Positions 17,946 through 26,083 of a stretch of DNA of 64,000 nt are shown here, piece after piece (within the stretch, counting starts at the first letter, position 1; each line of letters begins with the position of its first letter). The position numbers were made by a program, and so were the translations under genes. The DNA lies in assembly GCF_040654195.1 (NCBI RefSeq), contig NZ_JBFAHM010000023.1, positions 1 through 64,000 on the forward strand. The letters run 5' to 3'. The notes beneath the pieces are model-generated. The model was not told the DNA's origin. It saw only the letters and a list, made by a program, of their open reading frames with translations, and made no database searches. The stretch comes from Hamadaea sp013361475 (GTDB lineage: Bacteria; Actinomycetota; Actinomycetes; Mycobacteriales; Micromonosporaceae).

Positions 17946-19463
17946 GTGCTGTTCGCAGAGGTGGCCGCGACGTCGGAGGCGGTGGCGGCGACGTCCGCCC
18001 GCAAGGCCAAGATCGAGCTGCTGGCGAAGACGCTGCGCGGGTTCGCTCCGGAGGAGGCCGCGCCCGGCGCCGCGTTCCTCGCCGGTGAGCTGCGGCAGCG
18101 TACGACCGGGGTGGGGTGGGCTTCGCTGCAGAAGCTGCCACCACCGGCCGAGGTCGCGACGCTGACGGTCGGGCAGGTGGCGGCCACCGTCGACCGGCTC
18201 GCCGGGATCAGCGGCGCGGGTTCGCAGGCGCGGCGTAAGGACGAGGTTCAGGCCTTGTTCGGGGCGGCGACCGCCCCCGAGCAGAAGCTGCTGCGCGGGC
18301 TCTTCACCGGCGAGGTCCGGCAGGGGGCGCTCGCGGGGATCCTGGCCGACGCCATCGCGCAGGCCGCGGATGTTCCGGCCGCGGCGGTACGCCGTGCGCT
18401 GCTCCTCAGCGGGGATCTCGCGATCGTCGCCGCGACCGCGTTGCAAGGCGGTGCCGCCGCGCTCGGCGAGTTCACCCTGTCCGTCGGCCGTCCGCTCGCC
18501 CCGATGCTGGCTCAGTCGGCGGCCGGGGTCGACGAGGCGCTGACCGTCACCGGCGTCCCCGCGATGGCCGACGTCAAGCTCGACGGCGTACGCATCCAGG
18601 TGCACAAGTCGGGCGACGAGGTGGCCGTCTTCAGCCGCAGTCTCGACGACCTGACCGCCCGGCTGCCGGAGATCGTGGCCGCCGTCCGCTCGCTGCCCGC
18701 TCGCGAGCTGGTGCTCGACGGCGAGGCGCTGGCCTTGGACGAGCAGGGGCGGGCGCACCCGTTCCAGATCACGGCGTCGCTGGCCGCGACCCGCTCGGGC
18801 GCGCCCGGCGGATTGGTCGCGAAGTTCTTCGACCTGCTGCACGCCGACGGCCACGACTACCTCGACGAGCCAGGGCACCGGCGCTGGGCGGCGCTCGCTT
18901 CCCTGCTGCCGGAGGAGCTGCTGATCGACCGGCAGGTGGTCACCTCGACGGCCGACGCGGAAGCATACTTCGCACGCGCTGTTCGCGAGGGCAACGAAGG
19001 GCTGGTCGTCAAGGCCGTCGACGCGGCATACGACGTCGGCCGGCGGGGCGGTGCGTGGGTCAAGGTGAAGCCCCGGCACACCCTCGATCTCGTCGTGCTG
19101 GCCGTCGAGTGGGGCCACGGGCGTCGGTCCGGACTGCTGTCCAATCTGCATCTCGGCGCGCGGGATCCGCGTACGGGGGGCTTCGTGATGCTGGGCAAGA
19201 CGTTCAAGGGGCTCACCGACGAGATGTTGCGCTGGCAGACGCAGCGGTTCCTCGAGCTGGCCGTCGACCGCGGCGACTGGGTCGTCACCGTACGCCCGGA
19301 GCAGGTCGTCGAGGTGGCCTTCGACGGAGTGCAGACGAGTCCTCGCTATCCGGGTGGGGTGGCGCTGCGGTTCGCCCGGGTGCTGCGCTATCGGGACGAC
19401 AAGCGAGCCGACGAAGCGGACACGATCGACGAGGTGCTGCGCATCCACGCCGGCGCCGCGTAA
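17946..19463 (+). CDS. ATP-dependent DNA ligase (LigB type)
   Basis: 505 aa. An N-terminal DNA-binding domain (about 1-180) precedes the adenylation domain with the AMP-accepting Lys in ADVKLDGVRIQ (motif I, about residue 210), then motif III FDLLHADG, motif IV EGLVVKAVDAAYDVGRR, motif V AWVKVKPR and a C-terminal OB fold. This is the layout of mycobacterial LigB and archaeal ligases. It seals nicks using ATP; such enzymes are accessory to the NAD-dependent LigA in actinobacteria. GTG at 17946; no clear ribosome site. A stretch of GC tandem repeat lies in front, so the promoter is not obvious. Confidence 0.92.
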   Translation: MLFAEVAATSEAVAATSARKAKIELLAKTLRGFAPEEAAPGAAFLAGELRQRTTGVGWASLQKLPPPAEVATLTVGQVAATVDRLAGISGAGSQARRKDEVQALFGAATAPEQKLLRGLFTGEVRQGALAGILADAIAQAADVPAAAVRRALLLSGDLAIVAATALQGGAAALGEFTLSVGRPLAPMLAQSAAGVDEALTVTGVPAMADVKLDGVRIQVHKSGDEVAVFSRSLDDLTARLPEIVAAVRSLPARELVLDGEALALDEQGRAHPFQITASLAATRSGAPGGLVAKFFDLLHADGHDYLDEPGHRRWAALASLLPEELLIDRQVVTSTADAEAYFARAVREGNEGLVVKAVDAAYDVGRRGGAWVKVKPRHTLDLVVLAVEWGHGRRSGLLSNLHLGARDPRTGGFVMLGKTFKGLTDEMLRWQTQRFLELAVDRGDWVVTVRPEQVVEVAFDGVQTSPRYPGGVALRFARVLRYRDDKRADEADTIDEVLRIHAGAA

Positions 19464-19485
19464 TCCGCTGTTGGTCGGCGAGGCC

Positions 19486-19541
19486 CATGATCAGGGGAAC
19501 TTTCATGTCGCTATAGCGACGTGGAATTGACCATGATCATG
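19486..19541. repeat. Intergenic palindrome, family 4
   Basis: CATGATCA at the left and TGATCATG at the right enclose TGTCGCTATAGCGACG at the centre; arms of 28 bp with about six mismatches. It lies between the convergent ligase and ROK genes. Only one copy here. Its GATCAGGGG tip resembles that of family 1. Confidence 0.75.
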
Positions 19542-19612
19542 CGACGACCCCGCGACCGAGCGACCCCGCGACCGCGCGACCGAGCGACCGAGCGACCCCG
19601 CAAGCCCGCGAT
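19542..19612. repeat. GCGACC-type simple repeat
   Basis: Irregular short repeats of CGACCCCGCGACCGAGCGAC abut the family 4 palindrome and end at the ROK stop codon. Confidence 0.7.
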
Positions 19613-20784
19613 CATAAGGCGAGGGCGTCGACGGCGTCCGGTGACAGCACCCGGCGTACGACCAGTTCGACGAGTCCGGCCGTCCCTGCTTCCGTCTCCG
19701 GCGGCGAAGCCACTACCCGTAGCTCCCCTACGCTGTGCGGCATCGCCACCGCCCGGACGACTTCATCCACTGTCGACACAACGGCGGGCTGCGCGCCGAT
19801 CGAGCCGCCCAGCACGAGCGTACGCGGGTTCACCAGAGCGATCAGCGAAGCGAGCACTTCACCGACCCGGCGCGCGGCGACGACGGGCGAGGCGCCTTGG
19901 AGGGCGTACCCGGCGGCGAAGGCGGCGAGGCAGCCGCGCCGCCCGCAGCGGCACAGCGGACCGGACGGGTCGACCCGGATGTGCCCGATGTCCCCGGCCG
20001 CCCCGTCGGCGCCGGTGAGGCATCGGCCGTCGACGACGACGCCCGCACCGATCCCGCTGGACCACTTCACGCCGAGCACCACGCCCTCGGAGCCCAGCGC
20101 CACGCCCCCGGACCCGGAGGCGAGGGAGAGCTCCGACCTGGAGGCGAGGGAGACCTCCGACCCAGACGCGAGGGAGACCTCCGACCCAGACGCGAGGGAG
20201 ACCTCCGACCCAGACGCGAGAGAGAGCGCCGAGCCGAGCGCGAAGGCCCGCGCGTCGTTCTCGAACACGACGGGGACATCCCAGAGCCCTCGCATCCGCG
20301 CAGCGGGAAACGAGGGCAGCACCGTCGACGGCGACGGCAGTCCGGTCAGGGGCGAGATCGGCGCGGGCAGCCCGACCCCGACTCCGATCAGCCGCTCCCC
20401 TTTCCTGAGGCCGAGGTCGGCGGCCGTCTTCGTCAGTACTGACACCGCTGAAGCAGGCGAGCGCGCGGCGAGGTCCAGCGCGAGCGAGGCGGACCGCAAC
20501 GGCCGCCCGTGTACGCCGCTGTAGCAGACCCGAGCCCGGGTATGCCCGACGTCGAAGGTCAGCACGACCATCGACCGGTCGTCGAACCGGATGAGTTGGG
20601 CCGGGCGGCCGCCTTCGGACCGGGTCGGCCCGGCTTCGTGGACGAGCCCGGCCGCGAAGAGGGGAGCCAGCCGCTCCAGCAGTGTCGGCCGCGACATCCC
20701 GGTGGCGTCGAGCAGTTCTCGCCTCGTCCAGTGTGGACGCGTACGGATCAGGGCGAGGAGGTGACCGGGTCCGCCCACCGACAT
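19612..20784 (-). CDS. ROK family repressor with an in-frame 8-residue repeat insert
   Basis: 390 aa. N-terminal winged HTH (TRRELLDATGMSRPTLLERL, about residues 19-38), then the ROK domain with FENDARAFALG and the zinc motif CRCGRRGCLA (about 284-293). Between the ENDA strand and the phosphate-binding strand (LGVKWSSGIGAG) lie five units of SLASGSEV-type sequence (about residues 185-225), a loop enlarged by a 24-bp DNA repeat. Family members have only a short loop there. The gene is divergent from a complete sugar importer and probably represses it. Function of the insert is unknown; if it is recent it may be neutral, or it may alter sugar or partner binding. Confidence 0.88.
   Translation of the reverse strand: MSVGGPGHLLALIRTRPHWTRRELLDATGMSRPTLLERLAPLFAAGLVHEAGPTRSEGGRPAQLIRFDDRSMVVLTFDVGHTRARVCYSGVHGRPLRSASLALDLAARSPASAVSVLTKTAADLGLRKGERLIGVGVGLPAPISPLTGLPSPSTVLPSFPAARMRGLWDVPVVFENDARAFALGSALSLASGSEVSLASGSEVSLASGSEVSLASRSELSLASGSGGVALGSEGVVLGVKWSSGIGAGVVVDGRCLTGADGAAGDIGHIRVDPSGPLCRCGRRGCLAAFAAGYALQGASPVVAARRVGEVLASLIALVNPRTLVLGGSIGAQPAVVSTVDEVVRAVAMPHSVGELRVVASPPETEAGTAGLVELVVRRVLSPDAVDALAL
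20111..20230. repeat. Five 24-bp tandem repeats inside the ROK gene
   Basis: Units begin at 20111, 20135, 20159, 20183 and 20207. Units three and four are identical (GACCCAGACGCGAGGGAGAC plus CTCC); the others differ at a few sites. The period is a multiple of three, so copy-number change keeps the frame. Confidence 0.92.
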
Positions 20785-20786
20785 GT

Positions 20787-20812
20787 GTTCACCTCTTGAC
20801 AGCTATGTGAAC
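20787..20812. promoter_or_regulatory. Candidate ROK operator in the divergent promoter region
   Basis: GTTCAC (20787-20792) and GTGAAC (20807-20812) are inverted around a TTGACA hexamer (20796-20801). A second TTGACA lies at 20838-20843. The site is next to the ROK start codon and 80-100 bp before the importer gene, fitting a shared operator. No good -10 box is seen. Confidence 0.4.
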
Positions 20813-20892
20813 GATTTGGACACTTGCGTCAGCCCGTTTGACAAAACCCCCATGAGGGTACCGGCGACCGCCGGGACGACCTAGGGAGTGCC

Positions 20893-22209
20893 ATGAGCAA
20901 CGAGGCCAGAGCCACCCGCCGTACGCTGCTCCAAGCCGCGTTGGCCGCACCAGTGCTGGCGGCGTGCGGAGGAGTGTCCACAAGCGGCGCCGGCGGCGCG
21001 GGTTCGGTGAACTTCCTCTCGACCCAGTTCACCCCGGTCGAGGAGCGCCAGCGGTTCGAGAAGATCCTCGCCGACAAGGTGACCAGCGCCAAGGTGGGCT
21101 ACAACCCCGTCGACAACTCCACCTTCGCCACCACTCTGCGTACCCAGGTGGAAGCCGGAAAGGTGCAGGTGAACCTGGTCGGCGGGCTGCACGGTGACCT
21201 GGCGCCGCTCGGCGACAAGCTGATGGACCTGGACGATCTGGCCGGTTCCCTCGCGGACCGGGGGTTCGCCGCGGACCTGATCGAGCTGGGCAAGCTCGGC
21301 GGGACCACCGCGAAATACATCCCCTGGATGCAGGCCACGTACATGCTCGCCGTGAACAAGAAGGCCTTGCAGTGGCTGCCCGCCGGGGCGGACGTGCAGA
21401 AGCTGACCTACGACCAGTTCCTGAGCTGGATGACGGCGGCGAAGGCCGGTAACGGCGGCAAGCCGGTGTTCGGCCTGGGCGCCGGGCCGAAGGGGCTTTA
21501 CCACCGGTTCTTCCAGGGCTTCCTGCTGCCGAGCTTCACCGGTGGGCAGATCACCACGTTCCGCAGCCCCGAGGCGGTGACGGCGTGGGAGTACATGAAG
21601 GAGCTCTGGGGGCAGACCGCGCCCGCGTCGACCAACTACGACTTCGTCCAGGAACCGTTGCAGCGCGGCGAGGTGCTCGTCGGCTTCGACCACGTCGCCC
21701 GGCTCGCCAGCGCGCCGAAGGACAAGCCGGACGAGTGGCTCATGGTGCCCGCGCCGAGCGGCCCGAAGGGGCTGGGCTACATGCTGGTCATCGCCGGGTT
21801 GGGCATCCCGAAGGGTGCGCCCGACGCCGACAAGGCCAAAGAGGTCATCCGCACGCTGACCACGCCGCCGGTCCAGACCGAGGTGTTGCGGCAGAACGCG
21901 TTCTTCCCCGTGGTGAAGGCCGATCTGCCGGGTGACCTGCCGGCCGCGATCGGGCTGGAGGCCAAGGCGGTCGCCGCGCAGCAGTCCGCCACGGGTGCGA
22001 TCGTGTCGCTGCCGCCGGTCGGGCTCGGCGCCAAGGACGGCGAGGTCAGTCAGATTTTCAAGGACACGTTCAAGGCGATCTGCCTCGACGGCAAGCCGGT
22101 GAAGGCGACCCTGGACGCGCAGGCGACCAAACTCAACGGGATCCTCGACGAGCTGAAGGTGAACTGCTGGAAGCCGGATCCCACCGGGTCGCCGTGCCGG
22201 GCGGCGTAA
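20893..22209 (+). CDS. Sugar ABC transporter substrate-binding lipoprotein
   Basis: 438 aa. The N-terminus RATRRTLLQAALAAPVLAAC combines a twin-arginine pair with a lipobox; the lipidated Cys is near residue 25, so export as a folded Tat lipoprotein is possible. The body is a family 1 solute-binding protein. ATG follows GGGAG. First gene of a four-gene importer operon with overlaps between all members; the substrate is unknown because no hydrolase is linked. Confidence 0.9.
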   Translation: MSNEARATRRTLLQAALAAPVLAACGGVSTSGAGGAGSVNFLSTQFTPVEERQRFEKILADKVTSAKVGYNPVDNSTFATTLRTQVEAGKVQVNLVGGLHGDLAPLGDKLMDLDDLAGSLADRGFAADLIELGKLGGTTAKYIPWMQATYMLAVNKKALQWLPAGADVQKLTYDQFLSWMTAAKAGNGGKPVFGLGAGPKGLYHRFFQGFLLPSFTGGQITTFRSPEAVTAWEYMKELWGQTAPASTNYDFVQEPLQRGEVLVGFDHVARLASAPKDKPDEWLMVPAPSGPKGLGYMLVIAGLGIPKGAPDADKAKEVIRTLTTPPVQTEVLRQNAFFPVVKADLPGDLPAAIGLEAKAVAAQQSATGAIVSLPPVGLGAKDGEVSQIFKDTFKAICLDGKPVKATLDAQATKLNGILDELKVNCWKPDPTGSPCRAA

Positions 22210-23039
22210 GGCCGCGTGGGCCGCTCCTGCTCATCGCGCCCTCGCTGATCTTCCTCACGGCGCTGTTCGCCTGGCCGCTGGTCGCGGGCATCGGCCAGGC
22301 GCTGACCGGCCCGGACGGCTTCACGCTGGCCAATGTGCGCCGCATGCTGGACGACGCGTACTTCTGGCCCGCCGCACGCAACACGGCGCTGCTCATCGTG
22401 GTGCTCATCCCGCTGCAGTTCGCGCTCGCGATCGGGATGGCGCTGCTGCTCCGCGCCCGCCCGCGGTTCGCGGGCGTCTACTTCTACATCTGGGTCATCC
22501 CGCTCGCGATCAGCGATCTGGCCGCGGGCCTCGTCTGGCTCGCGGTGTTCACAGATCGGGGCTACCTCAACTCCGCGCTGGCCCATCTTCAGATCGAGGG
22601 GTACGCCTGGCTCAGTTACCAGCATCCGGTCACGATGTTCCTGGCGGTGGTGGTGGCCGAGCTGTGGCGGTCGACCTCACTCGTCTTCGTCATCGTGGTG
22701 GCCGGGATGCAGGGGATTCCGCGGGACTACGACGAGGCGGCGGCGGTCTTCGGGGCGAGCTATTGGCAGCGGCTGCGCAAGGTGATCCTGCCCCAGTTGC
22801 GGCCGAGTCTCCAGGTGGCGTTGATCCTGCGGACGATCCTGGCGCTGGAGACCTTCGCCGTAGCGCAGGCGCTGACCGGGCGCAACCTGCCGCTGCTCGT
22901 GGGCGAGACGTATCAGTGGTACAGCGTGCTCCAGAATCCGAACGTGGCGACCGCGATCGCGCTCGTCATCCTCGCGCTGTCGATGCTGGCGGCGTTCGGC
23001 TATCTGCGGGCGCTCCGAGAGCCGGGTGGGCAGCCGTGA
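22194..23039 (+). CDS. Sugar ABC permease (MalF/UgpA type)
   Basis: 281 aa with six membrane segments; the EAA loop is DYDEAAAVFGASYWQRLRKV (about residues 180-200). The GTG at 22194 overlaps the end of the binding-protein gene by 16 bp. It pairs with the permease encoded next. Confidence 0.9.
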   Translation: MPGGVRPRGPLLLIAPSLIFLTALFAWPLVAGIGQALTGPDGFTLANVRRMLDDAYFWPAARNTALLIVVLIPLQFALAIGMALLLRARPRFAGVYFYIWVIPLAISDLAAGLVWLAVFTDRGYLNSALAHLQIEGYAWLSYQHPVTMFLAVVVAELWRSTSLVFVIVVAGMQGIPRDYDEAAAVFGASYWQRLRKVILPQLRPSLQVALILRTILALETFAVAQALTGRNLPLLVGETYQWYSVLQNPNVATAIALVILALSMLAAFGYLRALREPGGQP

Positions 23040-23836
23040 AGCGTACGTGGGGAGTTCAGCTCGCTTGTCTCGCGGTCACCGCGTTCTTCGGCATCCCGCT
23101 GTATCTGATCGCACTGGCCGCCTTCGCCAGCCGCGAGTCGCTCGACCGGTTCCCGCTGCCACTGCTGCCGACCGAGGTGTCGGCCGAGACCATCACGACG
23201 TTCCTCGGCTCGACCGGCGTCGTCGGCGGCTACCTCAACTCCCTCATGGTCGGGCTGAGCACGGTCGTGCTCGCGCTGCTGATCGGCGTCCCCGCCGGGT
23301 ACGCCCTGGCCCGCTACGCCTTCCGGGGACGTGACCCCTATCAGCTGTTCCTGCTGCTGACCCGGGCGCTGCCGATCGTCGTCCTGTCGGTGCCCCTGGC
23401 CCGGATCTTCCTCCAGACCGGCCTCTACGACACGACGTACGCCGTGACCCTGCTGCACACGGCCCTCGCCCTGCCCACGACGGTGCTCATCACGTCGGCC
23501 GTCTTCGTCGGGGTGCCCCGGGAGCACGAGGAGGCGGCCCAGGTCTTCGGGGCGTCACCGCTGCGGGCCTTCGCCCGGGTGGTGCTGCCGCAGGCGCTGC
23601 CCGGCATCGCGGCGGTCGCCATGTTCACCTTCGTCCTGTCCTGGAACGAGGTCCTGGGCGCGACGATCCTGACGCTCAACCAACGGACGCTGCCCGCGCA
23701 CGTGCTGACCACGCTGTCGGACTCGCCGCTGGCGTACCGCTTCGCCGGTGGCCTGGCCCTCGTCCTGCCGGCGATCCTCTTCGTCGCCGTGATGCGCCGC
23801 TACCTGCTCAACATGTGGGGGACCACGCTGCGATGA
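23036..23836 (+). CDS. Sugar ABC permease (MalG/UgpE type)
   Basis: 266 aa, six membrane segments, EAA loop EHEEAAQVFGASPLRAFARV (about residues 160-180). GTG overlaps the previous stop (GTGA), so the longer frame beginning in the preceding gene is rejected. Confidence 0.9.
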   Translation: MKRTWGVQLACLAVTAFFGIPLYLIALAAFASRESLDRFPLPLLPTEVSAETITTFLGSTGVVGGYLNSLMVGLSTVVLALLIGVPAGYALARYAFRGRDPYQLFLLLTRALPIVVLSVPLARIFLQTGLYDTTYAVTLLHTALALPTTVLITSAVFVGVPREHEEAAQVFGASPLRAFARVVLPQALPGIAAVAMFTFVLSWNEVLGATILTLNQRTLPAHVLTTLSDSPLAYRFAGGLALVLPAILFVAVMRRYLLNMWGTTLR

Positions 23837-24849
23837 AGATCACGATCAGCGATCTCGTGAAGACCTATCCGGGCCAGGCCCGACGGGCCACCGACGACGT
23901 CTCCCTAGAGGTCGCCGACGGCGAGTTCCTGGTGCTCGTCGGGCCGAGCGGGTGCGGGAAGACCACTCTGCTGCGGATGGTCGCCGGACTGGAGACACCC
24001 GACGCGGGCACCATCCACATCGGAGATCGGGATGTCACCGGAGTGGCCGCCCGCCACCGGGGAATATCCATGGTCTTCCAGTCGTACGCGATCTTCCCGC
24101 ACTTGAAGGTACGCGACAACATCGGCTTCGGGCTGGCCATGCGCAAGGTGGACCCGGCCGAGATCCGTCGCCGGGTCGACCAGGCGGCCGAGTTGCTGCA
24201 GCTGACCGAGGTGCTCGACCGGTTCCCGGCTCAGCTGTCCGGCGGGCAGCGGCAGCGGGTGGCGGTGGCCCGCGCGGTCGTGGTCGACTCGGGCGTCCTG
24301 CTGATGGACGAACCTCTGTCCAACTTGGACGCGTTGTTGCGCCTCCAGTTCCGAGCCGAACTCAAGAAGATCGTCCGCGAGATCGGCACCACCACGCTTT
24401 ACGTCACGCACGACCAGGCGGAGGCGATGTCGCTCGGCGACCGGGTGGCAGTGATGCGCGACGGCCGGATCGCCCAGCTGGGCCCACCGCTGGAGGTCTA
24501 CGACGCGCCCGCCGACCAATTCGTCGGCGGATTCCTCGGCTCACCGCCGATGAACTTCCTCCCCGGCCCCGCCCTCGGCCACGCCCCCGACGTCCTGATC
24601 GGCGTACGCGCGGAGAAGGTCGCCGTCGACGCCGAGCGCGCCGACGACACGGTGCCGGCGACGGTCGAGGTCGTCGAACCGACCGGGGCTTCGATGCTGC
24701 TCACCGTGCTGCTCGACGGGCACCGCCTCAAGGTGTCCGCGCCGCCCACCTTCCAGACGTCGCCGGAGCAGCAGATCTGGCTGCGTTTCGACCCCGCGTC
24801 GTTGCGCTTCTACGACCCCGAGACCGGCCTCGCCTTGCTGACACGCTGA
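23833..24849 (+). CDS. Sugar ABC transporter ATP-binding protein (UgpC/MsmK/MalK type)
   Basis: 338 aa. Walker A GPSGCGKTT (about residue 37), Q-loop VFQSYAIFPH, signature LSGGQRQR (about 135), Walker B VLLMDEP (about 155), and a C-terminal TOBE-like regulatory domain (about 240-338). It powers the importer encoded just upstream (ATGA overlap). It is the only carbohydrate-importer ATPase in the window although three binding-protein/permease sets are present, so it might also serve the others; a shared MsiK elsewhere is equally possible. Confidence 0.93.
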   Translation: MKITISDLVKTYPGQARRATDDVSLEVADGEFLVLVGPSGCGKTTLLRMVAGLETPDAGTIHIGDRDVTGVAARHRGISMVFQSYAIFPHLKVRDNIGFGLAMRKVDPAEIRRRVDQAAELLQLTEVLDRFPAQLSGGQRQRVAVARAVVVDSGVLLMDEPLSNLDALLRLQFRAELKKIVREIGTTTLYVTHDQAEAMSLGDRVAVMRDGRIAQLGPPLEVYDAPADQFVGGFLGSPPMNFLPGPALGHAPDVLIGVRAEKVAVDAERADDTVPATVEVVEPTGASMLLTVLLDGHRLKVSAPPTFQTSPEQQIWLRFDPASLRFYDPETGLALLTR

Positions 24850-24852
24850 AAA

Positions 24853-24887
24853 AGCGGGCGGCGTCCCGCGAGGGAACGCCGCCCGCT
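24853..24887. terminator. Bidirectional terminator hairpin
   Basis: AGCGGGCGGCGTCCC pairs with GGGAACGCCGCCCGCT-type sequence around a 5-nt loop, between the convergent importer operon and the small membrane-protein gene. A run of A on the plus strand before the stem gives a T-run for minus-strand transcripts. Confidence 0.75.
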
Positions 24888-24906
24888 CACAGGGAGACGG
24901 GCCGCA

Positions 24907-25062
24907 CTACCAGTAGTGCCGGCGGCCGGCCACGGGGCGGCCGACCGCACCGAGCAGGTAGAGGACAGCTCCGACCACCAGCAGGATGATGCCGAGCGTC
25001 TGCAGGATGCCGACGTGCAGCAGCCACCCCAGGAGAAGCAACACCACACCAGCGATAAGCAT
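24907..25062 (-). CDS. Small two-helix membrane protein (DUF6131-like)
   Basis: 51 aa, almost entirely hydrophobic: two membrane segments (about residues 2-19 and 22-41) with a short polar turn (HVGILQ) and a basic tail ending RRHYW. The AAGGAGG ribosome site 6 nt before ATG is the strongest in this part of the window, so the gene is surely translated. Similar tiny proteins with this pattern are widespread in actinobacteria; their function is unknown. Single gene with its own terminator region. Confidence 0.85.
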   Translation of the reverse strand: MLIAGVVLLLLGWLLHVGILQTLGIILLVVGAVLYLLGAVGRPVAGRRHYW

Positions 25063-25124
25063 CGGGTTCCTCCTTCGATGTCGACGATGGAGTACCCGGA
25101 ACGCGAGATTTCTACACGGCGCGG

Positions 25125-26006
25125 CTAGACCAGGGCGAGTTCCTGGAACTTCGGCAGCACGATCTCCTCCGGCGTCACCGACGCCAGTTTCTCCATCGCC
25201 CGTTGAGCGTCGTCGTCCATCGGCGTGTAGACGCTGAACCGCACCTTTCGCTGGTCGCCTAGGTAGGAGTGGACGACTTCGGCGCGGATGGTGCCCGCCT
25301 CGTCGTGGCGCAGAGTTTTGAGGACGCCGTCGAGGCTGGCGACCTCCTGCCGCCGCCAGATCTCGGCGAACTCCGGCGAATGCGCCTCGACCAGTTTCAC
25401 GAGCCGCTGCCAGCCCGGGTCGGCGACGTCGGCCGCCATCGCCACGCGCATCTTCGCGACCAGCCGCGGCGCGGTCTCCGCCCAGCCGCCGATGATCGTG
25501 CGCATACGCGGGTTGGCGAAGAAGAGCAGCAGAGAGTTCTGGTACTCGTCGGGCAGGCTCCGGTAGTCACCGAACATCGCCATGTAGGAATGGTTCGAGG
25601 CCAGAATCTCCCAGCGCGGCCCGACGACGACCGCCGGATAGGGATCGACCTGGCTCAGCATCAGCTCCACGGCCCGGCCGACCTTCGGCTCCCGCGTGGC
25701 GGGGTGCGGCTCGTTCAGCTCGGCCAGGGTGAACAGGTGCTGGCGCTCGGCGTCGTCCATCCGCAGCACCCGGGCCACCGCGCCGAGCACCTGCGTCGAC
25801 ACGTTGATCGGCCGGCCCTGCTCCAGCCAGGTGTACCAGGTCACACCGATGCCCGAGAGCATCGCGACCTCCTCCCGGCGCAGGCCGGGCGTACGCCGCC
25901 GCAGGCCGTCAGGAAGCCCCACCATTTCCGGGGTGGTGCGCTCTCGACGGGATCGAATGAACTCACCTAGGGCTTGTCTGCGCTGCTCTTCCCGACCCTG
26001 GTTCAC
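25125..26006 (-). CDS. XRE family regulator with MmyB-like ligand domain
   Basis: 293 aa. The N-terminal HTH contains RTPGLRREEVAMLSGIGVTW and WYTWLEQGR (about residues 36-66), the signature of the actinobacterial MmyB-like group; residues about 105-270 are the PAS-like MmyB ligand domain. GTG at 26006. It is divergent from a DHA2 exporter gene, 77 bp apart, with three GTACCAG boxes between them. It most likely controls the exporter in response to a small molecule; a methyl-branched or fatty ligand is only suggested by the family. Confidence 0.9.
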   Translation of the reverse strand: MNQGREEQRRQALGEFIRSRRERTTPEMVGLPDGLRRRTPGLRREEVAMLSGIGVTWYTWLEQGRPINVSTQVLGAVARVLRMDDAERQHLFTLAELNEPHPATREPKVGRAVELMLSQVDPYPAVVVGPRWEILASNHSYMAMFGDYRSLPDEYQNSLLLFFANPRMRTIIGGWAETAPRLVAKMRVAMAADVADPGWQRLVKLVEAHSPEFAEIWRRQEVASLDGVLKTLRHDEAGTIRAEVVHSYLGDQRKVRFSVYTPMDDDAQRAMEKLASVTPEEIVLPKFQELALV

Positions 26007-26027
26007 CCGGATAGCCTAGCAGCCGCG

Positions 26028-26074
26028 GTACCAGTATCACCGGGCTCTAGGTACCAGGCTTGAGCGCGTACCAG
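26028..26074. promoter_or_regulatory. Three GTACCAG boxes in the XRE/exporter promoter region
   Basis: GTACCAG occurs at 26028-26034, 26051-26057 and 26068-26074 in the 77-bp divergent gap, twice as GGTACCAG. Likely operators of the XRE regulator; spacing (23 and 17 bp) puts them on nearby faces of the helix only roughly. Confidence 0.5.
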
Positions 26075-26083
26075 GGTGATCGT

